A stretch of 53,589 nucleotides of DNA from Nocardia africana NBRC 100379 (GTDB lineage: Bacteria > Actinomycetota > Actinomycetes > Mycobacteriales > Mycobacteriaceae), in the NCBI RefSeq assembly GCF_001612635.1, contig NZ_BDAV01000019.1, positions 1-53,589 of the forward strand, given 5' to 3'. Under the pieces are notes generated by a model. The model saw only the letters and a list, made by a program, of their open reading frames with translations, searched no databases and was not told the origin of the DNA. Shown here in pieces: positions 41,771 through 51,129 of the stretch. A program made the translations under genes and the position numbers. The first letter of the stretch is position 1; each line of letters opens with the position of its first letter.

Positions 41771-43126
41771 ATGAGCGCGCGCAGTGTGCAATTCTGGCGC
41801 TCTACCGAGAAACTCCGCGTCCGCACGCTGGGCATCGTGTTCTTCGTAGTGATGGCGCTGTTTCTCGGTACGACGATCGCGTCCTACAACAAAGTGTGGG
41901 TGAAGGTCGTCAAGGTGGATCTGATCACCGATACCGTTGGAAATGCGTTGACCCGCAACGCGGACGTGAAAGTTCGCGGGGTCAATGTCGGCGAGGTGCG
42001 TTCCAGTGAATCCGCGAACGGCAAGGTGAGGCTGCACCTGGCGATCGATCCGGACAAGGCCTCGAAGATTCCGTCCAATGTGACGGCCCGGCTGCTGCCG
42101 AAAACCCTGTTCGGTGAGCGCTATGTCGATCTGGTCTGGCCCGAGCAGCCCAGCCCGAAGCATCTGCAGGCGGGAATGACGCTGTATCAGGACGCCAGCG
42201 GCAACGCCGTCGAGGTGAGCCAGCTGCTGGATTCGATCATGCCGCTGCTGCAGGCGATTCCGCCGCAGTACCTGGCCTCGACGTTGGGCGCGCTGTCACA
42301 GGCGCTGGGTGGCCAGGGTGAGGAACTGGGCCACACCATCGATCGGCTGGACGACATCTTCCGCGACGTCAACGGCGTGATGCCGCAGCTGCAGGACGAT
42401 ATCCGTACCTTCGCGACGGTCGCCGACACCTATTCGGACGCGTTGCCCCAGCTGGTCGACGCCTTCGACAATCTGCGCACGCTGAACGCCACCATCGTGC
42501 AGAAGCGTTCGCAGTTGGACACGCTGTATTCGGTGCTGACCCCGACGTCGTCGAAGACCGCCGATTTCCTGACGGTCAACCACGACAACATCATCGACAT
42601 CGCGGCCGACTCCCGGGGCGCGCTGGAACTGCTGGCGACGTATTCGCCGGAGTACGCCTGCACGATGAAGAACTTCGCGCAGCTCAAGCCGCGCATCGAC
42701 CACCTCTTCGGCAAGGGCACCGACACCCCGGGCTCGCGGGTGACGATCGAGATCACCAACCCGCGTGGTCGTTATCTGCCGAACCAGGACGAGCCGCGCT
42801 GGCTGGACACGAACCGGCCGCCGGCGTGTTTCCCCGAATATCCGCTGGGCGTGGACCCCGGTCAGTATCCGACCGGATCGGCCAACGACGGCTCCTACCA
42901 GCCGCCGACGCGCAATCCGGGCGAGCAGAACATCGGTCAGCTGCCCCCGGCGCAGTTCTCGGTCTACGGCGCGCAGAGCGCCACGAGTATGGGTTCGCCC
43001 GCCGAACAGCACACGCTGGGTGCGATCTACGGTGCGGCGAACGGGGTTTCGCCCGATCAGGTGCCCAGCTGGGTGAGCCGGATCGGCGCCCCCGCGATGC
43101 GTGGAAGTGAGGTGAGTGTGCGATGA
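41771..43126 (+). CDS. mceA: Mce family protein MceA
   Basis: Protein of 451 aa with an N-terminal signal anchor (TLGIVFFVVMALFLGTTIA), an MCE/MlaD domain (about 40-120; VKVRGVNVGEVRSSE) and a helical Cholesterol-uptake/Mce4-like domain to about 310. A Pro-rich C-terminus ends the protein. AAAGGTGGGAG precedes ATG 41771. MceA-F subunits assemble a periplasmic lipid tunnel. Confidence 0.93.
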   Translation: MSARSVQFWRSTEKLRVRTLGIVFFVVMALFLGTTIASYNKVWVKVVKVDLITDTVGNALTRNADVKVRGVNVGEVRSSESANGKVRLHLAIDPDKASKIPSNVTARLLPKTLFGERYVDLVWPEQPSPKHLQAGMTLYQDASGNAVEVSQLLDSIMPLLQAIPPQYLASTLGALSQALGGQGEELGHTIDRLDDIFRDVNGVMPQLQDDIRTFATVADTYSDALPQLVDAFDNLRTLNATIVQKRSQLDTLYSVLTPTSSKTADFLTVNHDNIIDIAADSRGALELLATYSPEYACTMKNFAQLKPRIDHLFGKGTDTPGSRVTIEITNPRGRYLPNQDEPRWLDTNRPPACFPEYPLGVDPGQYPTGSANDGSYQPPTRNPGEQNIGQLPPAQFSVYGAQSATSMGSPAEQHTLGAIYGAANGVSPDQVPSWVSRIGAPAMRGSEVSVR

Positions 43127-44202
43127 AGGCAAAGTTGCGTGGTCTGGGCGGGCCCCTGACCAAACTGGGCATCTTCGTGCTCGTGACAGTGCTCGCGACC
43201 GCGTTCCTGGCGCTCACCATCGCCAACTATTCCGGCGGCGGCACCGAGTTCAAGGCGCGGTTCAGCGATGTGACGTCGCTGAACAAGGGCGACGAGGTGC
43301 GCATCGCCGGTGTGCGGGTCGGCAAGGTGACCAAGGTGTCGGTCGTCGACCGCAACATGGCCGAGGTGCATTTCCAGCTCACCGACCGGGATTGGCTGCC
43401 GGCCTCCACCACCGCGACCATCCGCTACCGCAACCTGGTGGGCCAGCGGTACATCGCGCTGGAGCAGGGCGCCGGACAGCAGGGTCGCAAGATCACCGAG
43501 GGCGCCACGATTCCGCTGGAGCGGACCAAGCCCGCGCTGAACCTCACCACCCTGTTCAACGGCTTCCGGCCGCTGTTCCAGACGCTGTCGGCCGAGGACG
43601 TGAACAAGCTGTCCTACGAGATCATCCAGGTCTTCCAGGGTGAATCGGGCACGATCACCGATCTGGTCCGCAACACCGCGAGCCTGACGAACAAGATCGC
43701 CGACAAGGATGCGGTGATCGGCGAGATCGTCAAAAACCTCAATCGGGTGCTGGATGCGGTCAACTCCCGCGACGGACAGCTCAACGATCTGATCGTCAAT
43801 ACCGAGGCGCTGGTCAGCGGGCTCAATGCCGAACGCGGCACAATCGGCTCGGCGGTGCAGTCGCTGGGCAATCTCGCCTCGGCGACCGCTGATCTGCTGG
43901 TTCCCACCCGGCCGACCCTGCAGGGTTCGATCGCCGGACTGAACCAGCTGACCGGCACCTTGAACGATCGTTCCGGCGAGGTGAACGAGGCACTGACGAA
44001 TCTGCCGATCAAGATGGAGAAATTGGGTCGCGCGGCCAGCTACGGCTCGTGGTTCCAGTTCTACCTCTGCGGTATCGATATCGTCGCCGGTCCCGGGGTA
44101 CAGGATGCGCCGCAATTGAACCTGCCGGCCCAGATGCCGACGGTGAATCAGCCGGTCTACACCAACCCGGCGCCGCGCTGTCACGGGAAGGGTGGCCGCT
44201 GA
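43123..44202 (+). CDS. mceB: Mce family protein MceB
   Basis: Protein of 359 aa: signal anchor (LGIFVLVTVLATAFLALTI), MCE domain with RIAGVRVGKVTKVSV, then a long helical segment and a short tail with CGIDIVAGPGVQ. The ATGA overlap with mceA shows translational coupling. Confidence 0.93.
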   Translation: MKAKLRGLGGPLTKLGIFVLVTVLATAFLALTIANYSGGGTEFKARFSDVTSLNKGDEVRIAGVRVGKVTKVSVVDRNMAEVHFQLTDRDWLPASTTATIRYRNLVGQRYIALEQGAGQQGRKITEGATIPLERTKPALNLTTLFNGFRPLFQTLSAEDVNKLSYEIIQVFQGESGTITDLVRNTASLTNKIADKDAVIGEIVKNLNRVLDAVNSRDGQLNDLIVNTEALVSGLNAERGTIGSAVQSLGNLASATADLLVPTRPTLQGSIAGLNQLTGTLNDRSGEVNEALTNLPIKMEKLGRAASYGSWFQFYLCGIDIVAGPGVQDAPQLNLPAQMPTVNQPVYTNPAPRCHGKGGR

Positions 44203-45212
44203 TGGAAGACCGGGTTCTCTTCGGCCGGCGCAGCCCGGCGTTCATGGGCGGGCTCGGCCTGTTCATGGTGCTGCTGGTCGCGTTGTCGGCGTTCTTCTTG
44301 GACAAGCTGCCGATCATCGGCGCGAGCACCAGCTACACCGCGGAATTCTCCGAGGCCGCGGGTCTGAAGAAGGGCAACGAGGTGCGCGTCGCGGGCGTGA
44401 AGGTCGGCGATGTGTCCGATGTGCGCCTCGACGGCGATCGCGTGCTGGTCGACTTCCGGACCAAGGACGCGTGGATCGGCGATGCCACCACCGCGTCCAT
44501 CCAGATCAAGACCCTGCTCGGGCAGAAGTATCTGGCGCTGGATCCCAAGGGTTCTCACCCGGCCGATCCGGGCAAGCGAATCCCGTTGTCGCGCACGGTT
44601 TCTCCGTACGACGTGGTCGAAGCCTTCAGTGATGCCGCCTCGAGCATCGAGAAGACCGACACCGCGCAGCTGGCGACCAGCTTCCGGGTGCTCTCGGACG
44701 CGTTCTCCGGCACCCCGCCGGAGATCCGCGGCTCGATCGACGGCGTCGCCCGGTTGTCGGAGACGCTGGCCAAGCGCGACGAAGAGCTCAAGCATCTTTT
44801 CAACGCGACCAACAAGACCACCAAGGTGCTCGCCGACCGCAACGAGCAGTTCGAGCGGTTGCTGGCCAACGGCGGTCAGCTGCTGGCCGAGTTGAACGTC
44901 CGTCAGCAGGCCATTTCGCAACTGCTCAACGGCGCGAAAACCGTTGCCGCCGAACTGAGTGCGCTGGTGCACGACAACGAGCAGCAGATCGGTCCGGCGC
45001 TGACCAATCTGAAGAAGTCCATCGACATGCTCAACGACAATCAGCAGAACATCTCCAAGACGCTGAAGCTGGCGGCACCGTTCTACGGCCTGTACGCCAA
45101 CGTGCTGGGCAACGGGCGCTGGTTCGACGCGGTGATCGTCAACCTGATCCCGCCGGCGCTGCCGGAGATTCCGGGTAACCGCCCGCCGATCCGCACCCTG
45201 GGAGGCAACTGA
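44202..45212 (+). CDS. mceC: Mce family protein MceC
   Basis: Protein of 336 aa with an N-terminal anchor (GLFMVLLVALSAFFLDKL), MCE domain (RVAGVKVGDVSDVRL) and a helical domain. ATG 44202 shares its A with the mceB stop (TGATG), so the longer upstream frame is discarded. Lacks the long C-terminal tail of MceA. Confidence 0.93.
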   Translation: MEDRVLFGRRSPAFMGGLGLFMVLLVALSAFFLDKLPIIGASTSYTAEFSEAAGLKKGNEVRVAGVKVGDVSDVRLDGDRVLVDFRTKDAWIGDATTASIQIKTLLGQKYLALDPKGSHPADPGKRIPLSRTVSPYDVVEAFSDAASSIEKTDTAQLATSFRVLSDAFSGTPPEIRGSIDGVARLSETLAKRDEELKHLFNATNKTTKVLADRNEQFERLLANGGQLLAELNVRQQAISQLLNGAKTVAAELSALVHDNEQQIGPALTNLKKSIDMLNDNQQNISKTLKLAAPFYGLYANVLGNGRWFDAVIVNLIPPALPEIPGNRPPIRTLGGN

Positions 45213-46498
45213 TGCAGGCTGCTCTCGGTAAGGGATCGCGCCGGGATCCGCTGACCGCGATCCGCGAATCCGGCCGCGGTACCAAGATCGCCCTCGCCCT
45301 CGGCACGGTCGCCGTGGTGGTCGTCGCCGGTGTGCTGTGGTGGCTGTTCAACACCTACAACACCACCAAGATCACCGCCTACTTCGACAAGTCGATCGGC
45401 ATCTACCAGGGTTCGGAGGTGCGCATCCTCGGTGTCCCGGTGGGCAAGGTCGATTCGGTGACGCCGCAGGGTGATCAGGTGAAGGTCACCATGCACGTCG
45501 ACCGGAAATACGACATTCCGGCCGACGCCAAGGCCGCTCAGATCACGCCGTCGGTGGTGTCGGACCGCTACATCCAGCTCACGCCCGTCTACAAGGGCGG
45601 GCCGAAGATGCCGCGCAACGCCACCATCCCGCGCGACCGCACGGCGACCCCGGTCGAGGTCGACCGGCTGTACAAGAGCATCCAGGAACTGTCGGATGCG
45701 CTGGGGCCCAACGGCGCCAACAAGGACGGCGCGGTGAACGAGCTGGTCCGCACCGGTGCGGCGAATCTGTCCGGGAACGGGGACGCGCTGTCCAACAGCC
45801 TGACCCAGCTCTCGCACGCCGCCCGGTATCTGTCGGACGCGCGCGGTGACATCTTCGACACGATCAAGAATCTGCAGATCTTCGTGCACACCCTGGCGGT
45901 CAACGACCAGCAGGTGCGCGAATTCAACACGCAGCTGGCGGATCTGGCCGGATTCCTCTCCGGTGAGCGGGAAAACCTCGGGCAGGCACTGAATCTGCTG
46001 TCGATCGCGCTCGGCGACGTCGCCCGGTTCATCGACAACAACCGGGACCTGGTGGCCGAGAACGCCGACGCGCTGACCAAACTGACTCAGACGCTGGCCG
46101 ACCAGCGCCAGGATGTGGCGAATGCGCTGCCGGTGCTGCCGCTGGCGCTGAGCAACCTGATCAACATCCACAACGGTGAATCCGGCACGCTCGACATGCG
46201 CGCCAACTTCACCGATCTGCAGAACCCGTTCGGTGCCGTCTGCAAGATGCTCGACCTCGGCCAATTGCGGCCGGGCGACCCGAAATTCGATGCGATCAGC
46301 CGGCAGATGCGCCCGATTCTGGATCAGTGCAAGGTGATCACCGACCAGATCAAGGACGGTGTGCAGACGCCGTCGCTGGTGTTGCCGTTCGGCATCCTCA
46401 GCGGTGAGAACATCCAGAAGACCCCGGCTCCGGGCAGTGTTCCGGGCACCCCGTCGGACCGGCAGCCGCCGTCGCAGCAGGAAGGTGGCCAGCGATGA
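45212..46498 (+). CDS. mceD: Mce family protein MceD
   Basis: Protein of 428 aa: anchor (KIALALGTVAVVVVAGVLWWLF), MCE domain (RILGVPVGKVDSVTP), long helical domain and a Pro/Gln-rich tail. Overlaps mceC by one base (TGATG). Confidence 0.93.
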   Translation: MQAALGKGSRRDPLTAIRESGRGTKIALALGTVAVVVVAGVLWWLFNTYNTTKITAYFDKSIGIYQGSEVRILGVPVGKVDSVTPQGDQVKVTMHVDRKYDIPADAKAAQITPSVVSDRYIQLTPVYKGGPKMPRNATIPRDRTATPVEVDRLYKSIQELSDALGPNGANKDGAVNELVRTGAANLSGNGDALSNSLTQLSHAARYLSDARGDIFDTIKNLQIFVHTLAVNDQQVREFNTQLADLAGFLSGERENLGQALNLLSIALGDVARFIDNNRDLVAENADALTKLTQTLADQRQDVANALPVLPLALSNLINIHNGESGTLDMRANFTDLQNPFGAVCKMLDLGQLRPGDPKFDAISRQMRPILDQCKVITDQIKDGVQTPSLVLPFGILSGENIQKTPAPGSVPGTPSDRQPPSQQEGGQR

Positions 46499-47733
46499 CG
46501 CCCTTCGGATTCCGCAGGACGGCCCGCGGACTGGGTGCCGTCGCGGTGGTCGGCGTGACCGCGGTGCTGGTGGGTTCGTGTTCGTCGAACGGCATCTACA
46601 GCGTGCCGCTGCCCGGTGGCGCCGACGTGGGTGACCACCCGATGCGTATCGATGTGCGCTTCGACGACGTGCTGGATCTGGTGCCGCAGTCGGCCGTCAA
46701 GGTCGAGGGCGTGCCGGTCGGCCGGGTGGAGTCCATCGACGTCGCCCCCGACGGCTGGACCGCGAATGTGCGCACGGTGGTCAACTCCTCGGTGAAGTTG
46801 CCCGCCAACGCGCACGCCGAGGTGCGGCAGTCCAATCTGCTCGGTGAGAAGTTCGTCGAGCTGTCGGCGCCGAAGGACGAGGCCTCGCCCGACCGGTTGA
46901 AGGACGGCGCGGTCATCCCCGTCGACCGGACCCGGCACGCGGTCGAGATCGAACAGGTCCTCGGCGCGCTGTCGCTGCTGCTCAACGGCGGTGGCGTGGC
47001 GCAGCTGCAGCCCATCGTGGTGGAACTGAACAAGGCGCTGGCCGGCCGGGAGAACCGGGTGCGGTCGCTGCTGGATCAGGCCGACACTCTCATCGACGGC
47101 CTCAACCAGCAGGTCGCCGATATTCAGCACGCGCTCGACAGCCTGGGCACCTTGTCCAGCCGGGTGGGGCAGCAGTCCGACCAGATCGGCAAGATCCTCG
47201 ACGAACTGCCGGCCGGTATCAAGATTCTCGATGAGCAGCGGCCGCAGCTGATCGGTTTGCTGAAGCAGCTCGACCGGGTCGGCCAGGCCGGCGTCGACGT
47301 GCTGGACAGGTCCAAGGACAACCTGATCCGGGATCTGCAGGCACTGCGGCCGACGCTGCAGGAGCTGGGCCGCTCGGCGCCGGATCTGGTGACCGCGTTC
47401 CCGCTCGTGCCGACCTATCCGTTCCCGGACGAGGCGATCAAATCGACCTTCGGTGGTTCGGTGAACACCTGGCTGTCGGTGGACACGCAGATCGGCACTC
47501 TGATGTCGAATCTCGGTGTGGGCAAACCGGATCCGGTGTACATCCCGCCGAAGTACGGGCCGCCGGTGCCGGTGGATCCGACCAATCCGTATTACAACGG
47601 CAACGGCCCGCGGCCGGGCTGGCCGACGGTCTCGCTGGTGCCGCTGCCGCCGACCGTGGTGGCTCCGGCCCCGGCCAAGCCGGGTGACCCGATCGGGTCG
47701 ATTCTCGATCAGTTGGGAGTGAAGCCGCGATGA
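46495..47733 (+). CDS. mceE: Mce family lipoprotein MceE (LprK-like)
   Basis: Protein of 412 aa with a lipoprotein signal peptide ending LVGSC, acyl-modified Cys29, as in mycobacterial MceE/LprK. MCE domain (VEGVPVGRVESIDV) follows, then helical and Pro-rich parts. ATGA overlap with mceD. Confidence 0.93.
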   Translation: MTPFGFRRTARGLGAVAVVGVTAVLVGSCSSNGIYSVPLPGGADVGDHPMRIDVRFDDVLDLVPQSAVKVEGVPVGRVESIDVAPDGWTANVRTVVNSSVKLPANAHAEVRQSNLLGEKFVELSAPKDEASPDRLKDGAVIPVDRTRHAVEIEQVLGALSLLLNGGGVAQLQPIVVELNKALAGRENRVRSLLDQADTLIDGLNQQVADIQHALDSLGTLSSRVGQQSDQIGKILDELPAGIKILDEQRPQLIGLLKQLDRVGQAGVDVLDRSKDNLIRDLQALRPTLQELGRSAPDLVTAFPLVPTYPFPDEAIKSTFGGSVNTWLSVDTQIGTLMSNLGVGKPDPVYIPPKYGPPVPVDPTNPYYNGNGPRPGWPTVSLVPLPPTVVAPAPAKPGDPIGSILDQLGVKPR

Positions 47734-48971
47734 GTAGATTGGTGCGCTACCAGCTGGTCGCATTCGCGGTGATCGCCGTGCTCGGCGTGGTGTTCGTCGG
47801 CGCCAAGTACATCCACCTCGACCACATGCTCGGCTTCGGCCAGTACCAGGTGAAGGTGAAGGCGAAGACCACCGCCAACCTGTCCAAGGGCGCCGAGGTC
47901 ACCTATCGCGGTGTGCCGGTCGGACGCGTGGACTCGCTGGATATCACCCCCGACGGCGTGATGGTCTATCTGGAGCTGGATTCCGGGAAGCCGAAGGTCC
48001 CCGCGAGCGCCAAGGCCGTGATCGCCAATCGCTCGGCGATCGGTGAGCAGTACCTGGATCTGGTGCCCGATTCGTCGAAGGGCCCCTACCTGCGCGACGG
48101 TTCGGTCATCGACGGCGCCGAGACGCCGATTCCGGTCGAGGATCTGCTCGCCAGCGTCAACCACTTCTCGAGCACGACGGATCTGACGGCGTTGAGCACG
48201 ACCGTCACCGAGCTCGGTAAGGCCTTCGACGGACAGGGCGACAACCTGCGCATCCTCGTCGATTCGCTGAACAAGTTCTCCCGGACCGGCGTCGAGGCGC
48301 TGCCGCAGACCGTGCAGCTGATCCGGGACGCCCAGACCGTGCTCGGCACCCAGGCCGATCAGTCTCCGGCGATCCGGACCTTCAGCGACGGCCTGGATCG
48401 GCTCGCGGTGCAGCTGCGGGCCAACGATCCCGATATCCGGCGGCTGATCGGCACCGGCACCGACTCCGGCGAGCAGATCGGCAAACTGCTCGATCAGAGC
48501 GCGCAGCCGCTGACCACGGATCTGTCGAATCTGCGGCTGCTGCTGCAGGCGGTGTCGCCGCAGACCTACACGCTGAAGCCGCTGCTGCAGATGCTGCCGC
48601 TGCTGTCGGTCGGTGGTTCGGCGACCGCGCCCGGCGACGGGACGACCCACTTCGGCCTGGTGCTGGAAACCAACAATCCGCCGGCCTGTACCGTCGGGTA
48701 CGAGGGAACTCAGCGCATTCTCGACCAGATGAAGGCGCAGAATCCCAATTTCGACGACACCCGTGACGATTTCCCGTTCAACACGGACGCGAAATGCACG
48801 GTGCCGTTCGGAAGTCCGACCGACGTCCGCGGCGGCGCGCGTGCGCAGTACGCCGATCCGAATGTCCCGCAGCCGTGGGATTCCAAACCCAAGACCGATC
48901 CGGACAAGCTCAACCTGAGCCCCGTCGCCATCCAGCTGGCCACTCTCATCGGAGTGACCCCGAAGCGGTGA
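47730..48971 (+). CDS. mceF: Mce family protein MceF
   Basis: Protein of 413 aa: anchor (QLVAFAVIAVLGVVFVGAKYI), MCE domain (YRGVPVGRVDSLDI), helical domain, and a C-terminus with paired Cys (PPACTVGYEG and DAKCTVPFG). ATGA overlap with mceE. It is the last of six Mce subunits. Confidence 0.93.
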   Translation: MSRLVRYQLVAFAVIAVLGVVFVGAKYIHLDHMLGFGQYQVKVKAKTTANLSKGAEVTYRGVPVGRVDSLDITPDGVMVYLELDSGKPKVPASAKAVIANRSAIGEQYLDLVPDSSKGPYLRDGSVIDGAETPIPVEDLLASVNHFSSTTDLTALSTTVTELGKAFDGQGDNLRILVDSLNKFSRTGVEALPQTVQLIRDAQTVLGTQADQSPAIRTFSDGLDRLAVQLRANDPDIRRLIGTGTDSGEQIGKLLDQSAQPLTTDLSNLRLLLQAVSPQTYTLKPLLQMLPLLSVGGSATAPGDGTTHFGLVLETNNPPACTVGYEGTQRILDQMKAQNPNFDDTRDDFPFNTDAKCTVPFGSPTDVRGGARAQYADPNVPQPWDSKPKTDPDKLNLSPVAIQLATLIGVTPKR

Positions 48972-49021
48972 GGCGGGTACGGGAGGCACGTCCGGAAAAC
49001 CGACGACGCTAGGGTGTCGCT

Positions 49022-49828
49022 GTGAGTTCTGATCTGCCCAACCCCTCCTCGCAACCTGCGGCGGAGCCGCCGGACGATGCCGAAAAGGCGGTAGCTGATT
49101 CGTCGCCGGAGGAGACCGCGCGACTCGGCGCACCGGTCGGCGATACGGCCGACGAGACGGTGCGCCGGTCCGCCGGTGAGCAGCCGGCCGGCCGCGCGGG
49201 TTCGTCGGCACTGCGCACGGTCGTGACCTCCGTCGCGGCGGTGTGGCTGGTGGCGGCCCTGGTCTTGGCGGCCTGGTTCGGCGCCGGATGGGTGCGCGCG
49301 ATGTGGTTCACCGACGGTCCGCGCGCCGATGCGCGCGACACCGCGCTGGATGCTGCGCGTCAGGCGGCGATCAACCTCACCTCGATGAATCCCAGCGATG
49401 TCGAGGGCTCGATCACCACGATGCGGTCCTCGATGACCGGCGACATGCTGACCCAGCTCAACGAGAATCACGACCGCATCAAGGATGCCGCCGAGAAGTC
49501 GAAGACCAAGATCGACAGCACGGTGCTGGGCGCCGCGCTGAGCTCGCTGGACAGTGAGCGCGACAAGGCCTCGGCGATCGTCGTGCTGAAACTCACGCAG
49601 ACCGCGCCCAACGTTCCGGTGCAGTCCTTCCGGGCCACCTGGACGCTGGATATGAAGAAGGACGGCGACACCTGGAAGGCCGAGCAGGCCAACTCGCTCG
49701 GCCAGCTGGTGTCGCTGGATACCCCCGGTCCCGCCGGGGCGGCACAGCCGCCGGCGAACGGAAACGCCGCGCCGGCGCCGGCGCCCGCGAATCCGTCCGA
49801 GGCGCCCGCCCCCCAGCCGGGATCGTAG
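49022..49828 (+). CDS. Mce-associated membrane protein, first copy
   Basis: Protein of 268 aa. An acidic cytoplasmic tail of about 60 residues, one membrane helix (SVAAVWLVAALVLAAWFGAG), an extracytoplasmic domain with the DARDTALDAARQAAINLTSMNP motif common to Mce-associated (Mam) proteins, and a Pro/Ala tail. GTG 49022 is 50 bp after mceF. Such proteins are reported to stabilise Mce complexes. Confidence 0.85.
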   Translation: MSSDLPNPSSQPAAEPPDDAEKAVADSSPEETARLGAPVGDTADETVRRSAGEQPAGRAGSSALRTVVTSVAAVWLVAALVLAAWFGAGWVRAMWFTDGPRADARDTALDAARQAAINLTSMNPSDVEGSITTMRSSMTGDMLTQLNENHDRIKDAAEKSKTKIDSTVLGAALSSLDSERDKASAIVVLKLTQTAPNVPVQSFRATWTLDMKKDGDTWKAEQANSLGQLVSLDTPGPAGAAQPPANGNAAPAPAPANPSEAPAPQPGS

Positions 49829-49841
49829 GAGAGGTACACCG

Positions 49842-50603
49842 ATGGCATCCCGTCCGCCGATCAACAAGGTTTCCCCCCGGCTCAAGCCCGGCGACCGCTC
49901 GTCCGAATCCGCCGATCGCACGATCCGGCGTCGCGGCGCCGCCGATCGCGCCGCATCGGCCGGGAAGTCCGCCAAGCCCGCCGGTAAGTCCGCGAGCGCC
50001 AAATCCCGCACCAAGACCGTGCGTGCCGGTGCCGCGGCGACGCGTCCGGCGCAGCCGGTGGCGTCGCGCCGGCCCCGGAAGGTGCCGCGCCCCGGTCGGC
50101 TGCCGCGTCCCGCGCTGTCCACCTGGGGTCTGGCCGCGGGACTGATCGTGGCGAGCCTGCTGCTGACTGCGTTCGCCGTCGTCGCGGCATTCGAGCCCGG
50201 GGTGGACAACGGCAACAAGGCCTTCGTCGACACCAAGGCCACCCAGGAGGTGACCGCGGCGGCCGACAACGCGCTCAAAACGGTCTATTCCTACGACGTG
50301 AAGACCGTCGGCGGCTACAAGGACGCCGTGCACAAGGTCGTCACCGGCAAGATGCGCGGCGATTTCGACAAGTTCGCCGACACGACGGTGTCCGCGATTC
50401 AGCAGGCGCAGTCGACCGCACAGGCGACCCCCGACCCGATTGGTGTGACTTTGCTCACTGATGATCGGGCGGAACTGCTCGTGAATCTGACCGTGAGCGC
50501 GACCAAGAACGGTGCTCCGCAGGAGAGCGCGTCGGGTCCGATCGTGTTGCACATGCAGAAGGTGGACGGTCACTGGCTGGCGAGCGAGATCGCCGACCGT
50601 TGA
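49842..50603 (+). CDS. Mce-associated membrane protein, second copy
   Basis: Protein of 253 aa. It is distinguished by a strongly basic N-terminal stretch rich in Ala, Lys and Arg (about 25-80), then one membrane helix (LAAGLIVASLLLTAFAVVAAF) and the same kind of extracytoplasmic domain (FDKFADTTVSAIQQAQSTAQ) ending in HWLASEIADR. GGAGAGG precedes ATG 49842, 13 bp after the first copy. It closes the mce operon. Confidence 0.85.
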   Translation: MASRPPINKVSPRLKPGDRSSESADRTIRRRGAADRAASAGKSAKPAGKSASAKSRTKTVRAGAAATRPAQPVASRRPRKVPRPGRLPRPALSTWGLAAGLIVASLLLTAFAVVAAFEPGVDNGNKAFVDTKATQEVTAAADNALKTVYSYDVKTVGGYKDAVHKVVTGKMRGDFDKFADTTVSAIQQAQSTAQATPDPIGVTLLTDDRAELLVNLTVSATKNGAPQESASGPIVLHMQKVDGHWLASEIADR

Positions 50604-50611
50604 GTGGCCCA

Positions 50612-50641
50612 GACGGGTTCGGAAGTATGTTCGAGCCCGTC
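50612..50641 (+). terminator. Terminator of the mce operon
   Basis: GACGGGTTCG (50612-50621) pairs with CGAGCCCGTC (50632-50641), 10 bp with one wobble, starting 9 bp after the last stop codon. It lacks a T-tract. Confidence 0.7.
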
Positions 50642-50898
50642 ACCTGCGGAATCTTCCCAGCTCAGCGGCGGATATTCGTCCGTGTGACGGTGCGATTCGC
50701 CAGCGCCGCAGGGGAACTCGTCGTTGTCCGGGTGGTCTCGCCACTTGACGACTTACGTCCGAACCGTCACGCTATTCACAACAGCGGCAGCTGTGACAGG
50801 GTCGAGTACCCAGGTCGAAGCGCCGCCGGAGACTCGAACGCAGCCAGCGGAAGCGGGTCCGGCGCGCCGAACATCCGGAACTCGGTTCGGATGGTACT

Positions 50899-50927
50899 TT
50901 GACACCCCTTCTTCGTGGGTGTAGGTT
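50899..50927 (+). promoter_or_regulatory. rpoB: Candidate rpoB promoter
   Basis: TTGACA (50899-50904) and TAGGTT (50922-50927) are separated by 17 bp, a consensus -35 and a TAnnnT -10. It implies a start near 50934 and a leader of about 195 nt. Confidence 0.7.
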
Positions 50928-51054
50928 TGGACTTTGCGCTGGCTGCCTCCTGTCCATTCCTTGATCGCATCACGAAAGTTCCACCGTTGAGGTGTTACTT
51001 CCGTTGTTTGCTGTTCGGGTTTTGTCCGGGTTGTAACCAGCAGAACTCGTAGCA

Positions 51055-51078
51055 GACAAGCGACGGTCGCTTGGTGTC
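51055..51078 (+). promoter_or_regulatory. Hairpin in the rpoB leader
   Basis: CAAGCGA (51057-51063) pairs with TCGCTTG (51067-51073) around a 3-base loop, extended by GACA/TGTC with one bulge. It lies 52 bases before the rpoB start. No T-tract follows, so it may be an RNA-stability or regulatory hairpin. Confidence 0.5.
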
Positions 51079-51129
51079 TTGTACGTACAGGCACCGGGCG
51101 ACGCGCGTGAGGTGCTGGAAGGACGCATC

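Larger units (their letters stand above)
50604..51129. other. Mce operon end and rpoB promoter/leader region
   Basis: This stretch has no gene I can support; short frames in it have no RBS and no recognisable product. It contains a terminator, the candidate rpoB promoter and a leader hairpin, listed separately. Confidence 0.7.

Noticed and set aside
50600..50902. 100-codon open frame between the mce operon and rpoB
   Set aside because: It overlaps the mce terminator and runs into the rpoB promoter, with no convincing RBS or recognisable product.
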